Notes under the pieces: model-generated | Seen by the model: only the letters and a program-made list of their open reading frames with translations | Told to the model about the DNA's origin: nothing | Database searches by the model: none | In this document: piece by piece, positions 28,465-34,548 of the stretch | Layout: each line of letters starts with the position of its first letter | Numbering within the stretch: the first letter of the stretch is position 1 | Assembly: GCA_018222345.1 (NCBI GenBank) | Contig: JAAFAL010000017.1 | Span: 1 to 34,548, forward strand | Origin: a bacterium | Lineage (GTDB): Bacteria; Pseudomonadota; Gammaproteobacteria; Nevskiales; OUC007 | Length of the DNA: 34,548 nt | Direction: 5' to 3' | Translations under genes and position numbers: made by a program

Positions 28465-30390
28465 TTATGCGCTCTTCTTCTCGTCGGTGACATCTTCGAA
28501 TTCGGCATCGACGACGTCATCGTCCTGTGCCGCACCGGCTGCCGCTTCGCCTGCGGCAGCTTCTGCGCCACCCTCGGCCTGATAGGCCTTTTCGGCGATC
28601 TTGGCACTGGCTTCTGACAGCGCCTGGGTCTTGGTTTCGATGGCGTCCTTGTCGTCGCCCTTGAGCGCTTCCTGCAAGTCGGCAATCGCAGACTCGGCAG
28701 CCGTTTTCTCGTCGGCCTCGAGCTTGTCGCCCAAGTCCTTGATGGTTTTCTCGACGCCGTGGATCAAGCCTTCGGCTTGGTTGCGGGCGTTGAGCAGCTC
28801 GCCGAACTTCTTGTCGTCTTCGGCGTGCGCTTCGGCGTCCTTGACCATGCGCTCGACTTCGTCGTCGCTGAGGCCCGAGCTGGCTTTGATGACAATGCTC
28901 TGCTCTTTGCCCGTTGCCTTGTCCTTGGCATTCACATTCAGGATGCCATTGGCGTCGATGTCGAAAGTGACCTCGATTTGTGGCACACCGCGCGGCGCGG
29001 GCGGGATGTCGCTGAGGTCGAACTTGCCCAGGCTCTTGTTGGCACTGGCCACTTCACGCTCGCCCTGCAAGACATGCACGGTCACTGCGCCCTGGTTGTC
29101 CTCGGCGGTGGTGAACGTTTCGGCCTTGCGGGTCGGGATGGTGGTGTTTTTCTCGATCAGCTTGGTCAGCCGGCCACCCATGGTTTCGATACCCAGGCTC
29201 AGCGGCGTCACATCCAACAGCAACACGTCCTTGACGTCGCCGCCCAGCACAGCAGCCTGGATGGCGGCGCCAACTGCAACGGCTTCGTCCGGGTTCACGT
29301 CCTTGCGCGGCTCGCGACCGAAAAATTGCTGCACAGCCTCCTGCACCTTCGGCATACGGGTTTGGCCGCCGACCAAGATGACGTCGTTGATCTCTCCGGC
29401 CGACAGGCCAGCGTCCTTGAGGGCGACCTTGCATGGCTCAATCGTGCGCTTGATCAGTTCTTCAACCAAGGCTTCCAACTTCGCACGGCTGATCTTCAAG
29501 TTCAGGTGCTTCGGCCCGGACGCATCGGCGGTAACGTATGGCAGGTTGATTTCGGTCTGCGTGGTACTCGACAGCTCGATCTTGGCCTTTTCGGCGGCCT
29601 CTTTCAGGCGCTGCATGGCCAGCGGGTCGCCGGACAAATCAACGCCGGAGTCCTTCTTGAACTCGTCGGCAATGTAGTCGATCAGGCGCATGTCAAAGTC
29701 TTCGCCGCCCAGGAAGGTGTCGCCATTGGTGGCCAGCACTTCGAACTGCTTGTCGCCATCGACATCGGCAATCTCGATGATGGACACGTCAAACGTGCCG
29801 CCGCCCAGGTCATACACGGCCACGGTCTTGTCGCCGTCGGTCTTGTCCATGCCGTAGGCCAGCGCTGCCGCGGTGGGCTCGTTGATGATGCGCTTGACGT
29901 CCAGCCCGGCGATCTTGCCGGCGTCCTTGGTGGCTTGGCGCTGGCTGTCGTTAAAGTAAGCCGGCACGGTGATCACCGCCTCGGTGACCTTTTCACCCAG
30001 GAAATCCTCGGCGGTCTTTTTCATCTTGCGCAGGATGGTCGCGCTCACCTCTTGCGGGCTCAGCTTCTTGCCGTTGACATCCACCCAAGCGTCGCCGTTG
30101 TCGGCCTTGGTGATCTTGTACGGCACCATCTTGATGTCTTTTTGCACGACATCATCATCGAACCGGCGGCCAATCAGGCGCTTGATCGCATACAGCGTGT
30201 TGTTCGGGTTGGTGACAGCCTGGCGCTTGGCCGGACGGCCAACGAGTGTCTGGTCGTCATCGGTGTAGGCAATGACGGAAGGCGTGGTGCGCTCGCCCTC
30301 AGAATTTTCAATGACCTTGGCGTCCTTGCCGTCGAGTACGGCGACGCAGGAATTGGTTGTACCAAGGTCGATGCCAATGATCTTGCCCAT
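28465..30390 (-). CDS. dnaK: Chaperone DnaK (Hsp70)
   Basis: 641-residue ATP-dependent chaperone. The ATPase domain (1-about 385) begins [17 protein letters not shown] and contains the phosphate-binding [14 protein letters not shown] and the [11 protein letters not shown] segment. The linker is [13 protein letters not shown]. The substrate-binding domain and helical lid extend to about 605. The C-terminal tail is Ala/Glu-rich and ends in [14 protein letters not shown], like the EEVKDKK tail of E. coli. GGAG lies six bases before the ATG. It has its own sigma32-type promoter (30444-30470) in addition to readthrough from grpE, from which it is separated by a palindromic element. Confidence 0.99.
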   Translation of the reverse strand: MGKIIGIDLGTTNSCVAVLDGKDAKVIENSEGERTTPSVIAYTDDDQTLVGRPAKRQAVTNPNNTLYAIKRLIGRRFDDDVVQKDIKMVPYKITKADNGDAWVDVNGKKLSPQEVSATILRKMKKTAEDFLGEKVTEAVITVPAYFNDSQRQATKDAGKIAGLDVKRIINEPTAAALAYGMDKTDGDKTVAVYDLGGGTFDVSIIEIADVDGDKQFEVLATNGDTFLGGEDFDMRLIDYIADEFKKDSGVDLSGDPLAMQRLKEAAEKAKIELSSTTQTEINLPYVTADASGPKHLNLKISRAKLEALVEELIKRTIEPCKVALKDAGLSAGEINDVILVGGQTRMPKVQEAVQQFFGREPRKDVNPDEAVAVGAAIQAAVLGGDVKDVLLLDVTPLSLGIETMGGRLTKLIEKNTTIPTRKAETFTTAEDNQGAVTVHVLQGEREVASANKSLGKFDLSDIPPAPRGVPQIEVTFDIDANGILNVNAKDKATGKEQSIVIKASSGLSDDEVERMVKDAEAHAEDDKKFGELLNARNQAEGLIHGVEKTIKDLGDKLEADEKTAAESAIADLQEALKGDDKDAIETKTQALSEASAKIAEKAYQAEGGAEAAAGEAAAGAAQDDDVVDAEFEDVTDEKKSA

Positions 30391-30443
30391 GATGTGCTCC
30401 GAAATGCTGTTGGCCTACAGGCCGTTGATAACTTGAAAGAATG

Positions 30444-30470
30444 AATGGGGTTGGGTGCGCCAGATTCAAG
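30444..30470 (-). promoter_or_regulatory. Sigma32 (heat-shock) promoter of dnaK
   Basis: On the minus strand CTTGAAT (30470-30464) and CCCCATT (30450-30444) are separated by 13 bp, close to the E. coli RpoH consensus CTTGAAA/CCCCATnT. The predicted start near 30437 gives a leader of about 47 bases that contains a small GGCCTACAGGCC hairpin (30412-30423) and the dnaK ribosome site. It lies 8 bp downstream of the palindromic element. Confidence 0.78.
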
Positions 30471-30478
30471 CACCCCTG

Positions 30479-30563
30479 TGTCATTGCGAGGGCCGAAGGC
30501 CCGCGGCAATCTCGTCAGGAACTGCCTGCGTGACGAGATTGCGTCGCTACGCTCGCAATGACA
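30479..30563. repeat. Palindromic REP/MITE-like element, copy 2 (85 bp)
   Basis: Same 12-bp terminal inverted repeats as copy 1: TGTCATTGCGAG at 30479-30490 and its complement at 30552-30563. Inside, GGGCC-GAA-GGCCC forms one hairpin. GCAATCTCGTC and its exact complement GACGAGATTGC form a second inverted repeat around a variable centre. The right arm TCGCTACGCTCGCAATGACA is shared with copy 1. It fills most of the grpE-dnaK gap. Confidence 0.9.
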
Positions 30564-30569
30564 GGCTTA

Positions 30570-31163
30570 TTACTCGCTCTCGCCGGCCGACTTGGTTGGT
30601 GCTTTGGCAACAACCACCATCGCCGGCCGCAACAAGCGATCCGCCAGCAAATAACCCTTCTGCATCACGTCAATGACGGTGTTGGGCGCAACATCGCCGT
30701 TTTCCAGCATTGTCACGGCCTCGTGGTGCTCGGGGTTGAACGGCTCGCCGGTGGGGTCAAGCTGGGTAATGCCCATCTTGTCCATGGTGCCGGTGAGCTG
30801 CTTGAGCGTCAGCGTCATGCCCTGTTTGAGCGACTCGGCGCTAGCCTCCGGCGCGTCGGCCGACTTCAGGCCCAGCTCCAGCGAGTCGCGCACGCCTAGC
30901 AATTCGCGGGCAAACTTCTCGACGCCATATTTATGCGCTGCGGCCACTTCACGCTCGGCGCGGCGGCGCGCATTGTCCGCTTCAGCGGTGGCGCGTAAAA
31001 ACTTGTCCCAGTTTTCCTGCGCCTTGGCTTCGGCGGCAACCAGTGCCGCAGTCAAGTCGTCGTCACCGCCGGCCGGCTGCTCCGGCGCTTCATCCGGCCG
31101 TGGCTCGGCTGTGGCAGTGTCGGTATCTTGCTCAGGTGTCGTCTTGTCAGCGTCTTGGCTCAT
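30570..31163 (-). CDS. grpE: Nucleotide exchange factor GrpE
   Basis: 197-residue homodimeric exchange factor that releases ADP from DnaK. It has an acidic, disordered N-terminus (about 1-35, rich in Glu, Asp, Thr and Pro), a long coiled coil (about 38-95, with the family segment KFLRATAEADNARRRAEREV) and the C-terminal beta domain containing FNPEHHEAVTMLENGD and VIDVMQKGYLLADRLLRPAMVVVAK. The length is normal. It is first in the grpE-dnaK-dnaJ series, about 50 bases downstream of a sigma32 promoter, and divergent from nadK as in E. coli. Confidence 0.98.
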   Translation of the reverse strand: MSQDADKTTPEQDTDTATAEPRPDEAPEQPAGGDDDLTAALVAAEAKAQENWDKFLRATAEADNARRRAEREVAAAHKYGVEKFARELLGVRDSLELGLKSADAPEASAESLKQGMTLTLKQLTGTMDKMGITQLDPTGEPFNPEHHEAVTMLENGDVAPNTVIDVMQKGYLLADRLLRPAMVVVAKAPTKSAGESE

Positions 31164-31220
31164 GGCAGAAAAGCGTCGTAGGCGGATGGGTTACGGGCTG
31201 CGCCCGGCAATGGCTCCGTC

Positions 31221-31247
31221 AATGGGGCCGCATCGATGAGTTTCAAG
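31221..31247 (-). promoter_or_regulatory. Sigma32 (heat-shock) promoter of grpE
   Basis: On the minus strand CTTGAAA (31247-31241) and CCCCATT (31227-31221) are separated by 13 bp. The -35 matches the E. coli RpoH consensus perfectly and the -10 nearly so. The predicted start is near 31214, about 50 bases before the grpE ATG. Spacer length and -10 are identical to the dnaK promoter. Confidence 0.85.
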
Positions 31248-31326
31248 CGCCAGCACCATTCCCACAGCACGGCCGCGCCAGCCGCTATCATTACCCACAT
31301 GAGTTGCCAAAAATTCCTCGCCCGCC

Positions 31327-32202
31327 GTGTTTGAGCGTATCGGCCTGATCGCCAAGCGCGACGACGCCCGCGTCGGTCCCACCCTGACCCGTGTTGCCAG
31401 CTATCTGGCCGAATGCGATGTGACCGTCGCAGTGGATTCAGTATCGGCTGGCCTGCTGCGCCGCGACGACGCCATTTCGCGCGCTGAACTTGGCAAAACC
31501 TGCGACGCCTGCGTGGTCGTCGGCGGCGATGGCACCCTGCTCGACGCCGCCCGCGCGGTGACACCGTACGAGACGCCGCTAATCGGCATCAACCGCGGCC
31601 GGCTGGGGTTTATGGTGGACGTGCTGCCGGACGCGTTCAGCACCGCGCTGGACGAAATCTTCGACGGCAATGGCATCCGCGACGCGCGCTTGATGCTCGA
31701 AGCCAACCTGATTATCAACGGCCAGCCGCAAGAACCCTTTTTGGCACTCAACGACGTCGTGGTGCGCAACCAGGCGTTCGCCCGCATGGTGGAATTTGAC
31801 ACGCGCGTTGGTGGGCGCTTTGTCACCAGCCACCGCGCCGACGGTATTGTGATCGCCACACCGACAGGTTCGACGGCTTATGCGCTGTCCGGCGGCGGGC
31901 CGATCGTCCACCCCGGCATCGACGCCATTACCCTGGTGCCTATCTGTCCGCACACACTTTCCGACCGCCCATTGGTGATCGGCGCCAACGAAGAGTTGGA
32001 GGTCGTCATCGGCGGCACCCGCGAAACCGAAGCGCTGGTCACGTGGGACGGCCAGAAGCGCCACGCATTGGGCGGCGGCGACAAAGTGGTGATCCGCGCC
32101 GCAAAGCAAAAGCTGGTGATGATCCATCCGCCGGGCTATGACTACTTCAACATTCTGCGCACCAAGTTGCGTTGGGGCCGCGGGCAGCCGATCGAGCAAT
32201 GA
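31327..32202 (+). CDS. nadK: NAD kinase
   Basis: 291-residue cytosolic enzyme that phosphorylates NAD to NADP. Visible motifs are the catalytic GGDGT (about 66-70) in ACVVVGGDGTLLDAAR, INRGRLGFMVDVLP, LNDVVVRNQAFARMVEF, and the NAD-binding DGIVIATPTGSTAYALSGGG, followed by ITLVPICPHTLSDRPLVI. The length matches E. coli NadK (292). GTG at 31327 is the only usable start, because a stop lies in frame nine codons upstream. No Shine-Dalgarno is seen, but an 11-codon reading frame (31299-31334) overlaps the GTG and could supply ribosomes. It is coupled to recN by ATGA. Confidence 0.96.
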   Translation: MFERIGLIAKRDDARVGPTLTRVASYLAECDVTVAVDSVSAGLLRRDDAISRAELGKTCDACVVVGGDGTLLDAARAVTPYETPLIGINRGRLGFMVDVLPDAFSTALDEIFDGNGIRDARLMLEANLIINGQPQEPFLALNDVVVRNQAFARMVEFDTRVGGRFVTSHRADGIVIATPTGSTAYALSGGGPIVHPGIDAITLVPICPHTLSDRPLVIGANEELEVVIGGTRETEALVTWDGQKRHALGGGDKVVIRAAKQKLVMIHPPGYDYFNILRTKLRWGRGQPIEQ

Positions 32203-33890
32203 TTCGGCATCTTTCCATTCGCAGTCTCGCGGTCATTGCGGAATTGGACTTGCCGCTAGATGCCGGCTTTTCCGTGCTCAGCGGCGAGACCGGCGCCGGC
32301 AAATCCATTCTTATCGATGCCATTGGTTTGGCGTTGGGCGCACGGGCTGACTCAGACGCCGTGCGCCAGGGCGCCAAGCGCGCGGAAGTCAGCCTGGAGT
32401 TCACCCTGGACGAGACCGCCGAAGCGCGCCAGTGGCTGGCCGAGCAAGCCTTGGACGACCCCGACGACAGCAGCACCTGCACGCTGCGGCGCGTGATCAA
32501 TGCCGATGGCGGCTCGCGGGCATTCATCAATGGGTCAGCTTCCACGGTGGCTAATTTGCGCCACCTGGGGAGCCTACTGCTCGACATTCACGGCCAGCAC
32601 GACAACCAGCGCCTGTTGCAGGCCGCCACAGCTCGGCAATTGCTGGACGATACCGGGCATTACGACGCCGAACTGGCTGCCGTACGCAAAGCCGCCAATG
32701 CTTGGCGCCAAGCGCAGCAAGCCCTGCAAGAACTCGACGCCGCAGCCACCACCAGCCCCAAACAACTGGAGTTTTTGCGTTTTCAGCTACAGGAGCTGGA
32801 GCGCATTGCACCGCAAAGCGGCGAGATGTCGGCGCTGGCAGCCGAGCACAAGCAGTTGGCCAATGCCGGGCAATTGCTAGCCGACGCCGAGGCCAGCATT
32901 GCCGCCTTGTCGGACGACGATGCCAGTGCCCTGAGCTTGTTGGCGCGGGTCCAGCAACTACTGGACAAGCTCACCAAGTTGGACGACGGTTTTGCCAATG
33001 CGCTGGCAGCCATCGAATCGGCACAAATCAGTGTTGAAGAAGCCGCCACCGACGTGCAGCGCCGGCTGGACGGGCTGGACCTGGACCCGGCGCGGCTGGA
33101 ACAACTGGATGCGCGCATCGCTGAATTGCACGGCCTGGCGCGCAAACATCAGGTGCCGGTGGATGAATTGCCTGATCACATGGCCGCACTGCGTCAGGAA
33201 CTCGACAACGCCGAGCATGCCGGCGAGCGGCGCGCCACGCTGGTTGCCGAATTGGAATCGGCAAACAACACCTACCTGGCGGCTGCCAAAACATTGAGTG
33301 GCGCACGGGAAAAAGCCGGCCAGCAATTTGGCAAGGCTGCCACCGACATCCTCCGCCCACTGGGCATGGCCGATGCCCAATTGCTGGTCGAGATCACACC
33401 AAAACCCGACGCCGCACCCCACCCCAGCGGCGCCGACCAAGTACAACTGCTGGTTTCAGCTAATCCCGGCTTGCCGCCGCGACCGTTGGCCAAGGTGGCC
33501 TCGGGCGGCGAGTTGTCACGCATCTCGCTAGCGCTGCTGCTGGCCGCCAAGCAGGACAAACTGCCCGGCTGCATGATTTTCGACGAGGTCGATGCCGGCA
33601 TCGGCGGCGGCGTGGCGGATATTGTCGGGCAGCGCTTGCAGGAACTGGCCCGCCGCACACAGGTGTTGTGCGTCACCCACTTGCCGCAAGTGGCCTCACA
33701 GGCCGATGCGCAACTGCACGTACGTAAACAAGTCACCGACGGTCAGACCAGCACCCATGTTGATGCCCTAAGCGCCGAGCGGCGCGTGGAAGAACTCGCC
33801 CGCATGCTTGGCGGCATCGACAGCACAGAGCAAGCGACAGCGCATGCGCAAAGCATGTTGGATGCGGCGCAAAAGCGCGTGGTTGCCTGA
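32199..33890 (+). CDS. recN: DNA repair protein RecN
   Basis: 563-residue SMC-like ATPase acting in recombinational double-strand-break repair. Walker A is SGETGAGKS (about 28-36). The characteristic LDIHGQHDNQRLL follows (about residue 130). A long helical coiled coil occupies about 150-355, then the C-terminal ATPase half contains ASGGELSRISLALLLA (signature), MIFDEVDAGIGGG (Walker B) and VTHLPQVASQAD. The start at 32199 is used because ATGA overlaps the nadK stop and the product begins MIRHLSIRSLAVI like other RecN proteins. The nadK-recN order matches E. coli. No LexA box can be tested here since it shares the nadK transcript. Confidence 0.98.
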   Translation: MIRHLSIRSLAVIAELDLPLDAGFSVLSGETGAGKSILIDAIGLALGARADSDAVRQGAKRAEVSLEFTLDETAEARQWLAEQALDDPDDSSTCTLRRVINADGGSRAFINGSASTVANLRHLGSLLLDIHGQHDNQRLLQAATARQLLDDTGHYDAELAAVRKAANAWRQAQQALQELDAAATTSPKQLEFLRFQLQELERIAPQSGEMSALAAEHKQLANAGQLLADAEASIAALSDDDASALSLLARVQQLLDKLTKLDDGFANALAAIESAQISVEEAATDVQRRLDGLDLDPARLEQLDARIAELHGLARKHQVPVDELPDHMAALRQELDNAEHAGERRATLVAELESANNTYLAAAKTLSGAREKAGQQFGKAATDILRPLGMADAQLLVEITPKPDAAPHPSGADQVQLLVSANPGLPPRPLAKVASGGELSRISLALLLAAKQDKLPGCMIFDEVDAGIGGGVADIVGQRLQELARRTQVLCVTHLPQVASQADAQLHVRKQVTDGQTSTHVDALSAERRVEELARMLGGIDSTEQATAHAQSMLDAAQKRVVA

Positions 33891-33927
33891 GCGTACTCGG
33901 TCGATAGTGGTTGAGTGCCTTAGTTTA

Positions 33928-33950
33928 CGCCGGCCTCGTGACCGCCGGCG
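33928..33950. terminator. Hairpin between convergent genes recN and the right-edge gene
   Basis: A 7-bp GC stem (CGCCGGC at 33928-33934 with its complement at 33944-33950, nine-base loop) lies 37 bp after recN and 7 bp before the stop of the opposite gene. Neither strand shows a proper U-run after it, so it is only a candidate bidirectional or Rho-assisted terminator. Confidence 0.3.
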
Positions 33951-33957
33951 GCATCAA

Positions 33958-34548
33958 TCAGTTCCTGACGGCGCCTGCCGCCCCGCCTTCGCTGTTTGCT
34001 AAGTCGGCACAATGATCTGGCCCGGTTGGGTCGATCAGTGTGCACGTACAGTTGGTTACGCCGGTGGCATCGTCGATTTCACAGGTGATCCGATCGTTCT
34101 TGAGCGCGTAGGTTGACGCGCTGTCGCCGGACGCGTCGTCAGCACTCGCGCTCCCCCCGTACCGACCGCCGGAGCCAGTGGCGCGGCGTTTAGGCTGAGA
34201 CATGTCCTGAATGCGTTGATTGCCCTCGGTGATGACCTGTGAGTAGGCTTGCGCGAAGGCCCGATAAGCTTCGTCTTCCCGTTGTTTTTCGAATGCTCTT
34301 CTTTCAGCGCGCTTGGCGTCCGCGCGCTGCTTTTCGGCGCGGTTCTTTGCACTAATTTCAGCCCATTCTTCCTCAAACTTGTCAACGCGGGTAAAGGCGT
34401 AATCCATCTTGCTCTTGTCGAACGACGGGCTCCCAGCGATATAGGGGCGCAAGCTCAATGCAAGCGCTTTGTCCTCGTCTCGTCCACGCCGATACAAGAT
34501 CATCACCGTGGTATAGAAGTCGTGCCGCCCCCTCGCCCCGTACAGTGA
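33958..34548 (-). CDS. Hypothetical protein with charged helix and Cys-rich C-terminus, probably cut by right edge
   Basis: The frame is open from the stop at 33958 through the window end, and the residues before the first usable start (SLYGARGRHDFYTTV) look like ordinary protein. The gene therefore probably begins outside the window. Internal starts are GTG at 34506 and ATG at 34503 (about 181 residues). Neither has a Shine-Dalgarno, but a TATACC hexamer lies 6 bp before the ATG, so a leaderless start is not excluded. The visible part has a highly charged helical stretch (Lys/Arg/Glu-rich, KNRAEKQRADAKRAERRAFE), a Gly/Ser linker, and a C-terminal segment with four cysteines (ITCEIDD, TNCTC, DHCADL). 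No family is recognised. It converges on recN. Confidence 0.6.
   Translation of the reverse strand, partial: SLYGARGRHDFYTTVMILYRRGRDEDKALALSLRPYIAGSPSFDKSKMDYAFTRVDKFEEEWAEISAKNRAEKQRADAKRAERRAFEKQREDEAYRAFAQAYSQVITEGNQRIQDMSQPKRRATGSGGRYGGSASADDASGDSASTYALKNDRITCEIDDATGVTNCTCTLIDPTGPDHCADLANSEGGAAGAVRN

Noticed and set aside
28759-30444. 561-codon open frame on the plus strand opposite dnaK
   Set aside because: Its codons mirror dnaK codon structure, its product is His/Val/Gln-rich without a domain, and antisense open frames over dnaK are a known artefact of GC-rich coding sequence.
31164-31326. CIRCE operator or hrcA before grpE
   Set aside because: No TTAGCACTC/GAGTGCTAA inverted repeat and no hrcA gene; a sigma32 promoter explains the regulation.

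Overview
The window is a dense, GC-rich (roughly 60% or more by eye) bacterial chromosome segment. It is probably from a gammaproteobacterium, possibly on the Xanthomonadales/Nevskiales side. Supporting signs are long-form PstC and PstA permeases as in Pseudomonas, grpE divergent from nadK-recN as in E. coli, sigma32-type promoters before grpE and dnaK, and a Pseudomonas-type bkdA1-bkdA2-bkdB-lpdV operon. I cannot fix the genus. No rRNA, tRNA, CRISPR array, transposase, phage gene or recognisable defence locus is visible.

Layout. (1) 1-10936, all on the minus strand, is a complete phosphate-starvation locus. In transcription order it holds phoB-phoR, pstS, a phosphate-selective porin, pstC-pstA-pstB-phoU and then the 5' part of mrcB (PBP1b), which runs off the left edge. 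Three PHO-box promoters with the same geometry (18-bp box, 10 bp, -10 hexamer) lie before phoB, pstS and pstC. Two hairpin terminators flank the porin gene. (2) 10939-14693, minus strand: pepN, translationally coupled to a FabH-like ketoacyl-ACP synthase. (3) 14818-17800: a three-gene minus-strand operon (small basic protein, small membrane protein, membrane-anchored alpha/beta hydrolase) divergent from a small soluble alpha/beta hydrolase. The two transcription units share one -10 element that serves both strands, and both start codons sit 6 bp from it, so both messages should be leaderless. A small membrane protein gene follows. (4) 17793-22886, minus strand: the branched-chain 2-oxoacid dehydrogenase operon. 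(5) 23122-24581, plus strand: two coupled genes for lipoproteins of unknown function, in visibly AT-richer DNA. (6) 24696-27184, minus strand: a flavin oxidase of the gulonolactone/arabinonolactone oxidase family coupled to a PLP-fold racemase/aldolase-like protein. (7) 27263-31247, minus strand: grpE-dnaK-dnaJ with two sigma32 promoters and an attenuator before dnaJ. (8) 31327-33890, plus strand: nadK-recN. (9) 33958 to the right edge, minus strand: a hypothetical gene, probably cut by the window end.

How it fits together. Low phosphate would activate PhoR/PhoB, which bind the PHO boxes and raise phosphate uptake from outer-membrane porin to periplasmic PstS to PstCAB, with PhoU feeding transport status back to PhoR. 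The bkd operon turns branched-chain amino acid catabolites into acyl-CoA. Such acyl-CoAs can feed fatty-acid synthesis, so the FabH-like enzyme may be a metabolic neighbour, although its close relatives favour medium chains. GrpE-DnaK-DnaJ is the heat-shock chaperone machine.

Two copies of an 85-88 bp palindromic element with 12-bp terminal inverted repeats sit inside operons (bkdB/lpdV and grpE/dnaK). The most distinctive observations are regulatory: the symmetric bidirectional leaderless promoter, an apparently leaderless PHO-controlled pstC, and the paired palindromic elements. I do not see a clear new multi-gene system. The lipoprotein pair and the hydrolase operon are the least explained genes.
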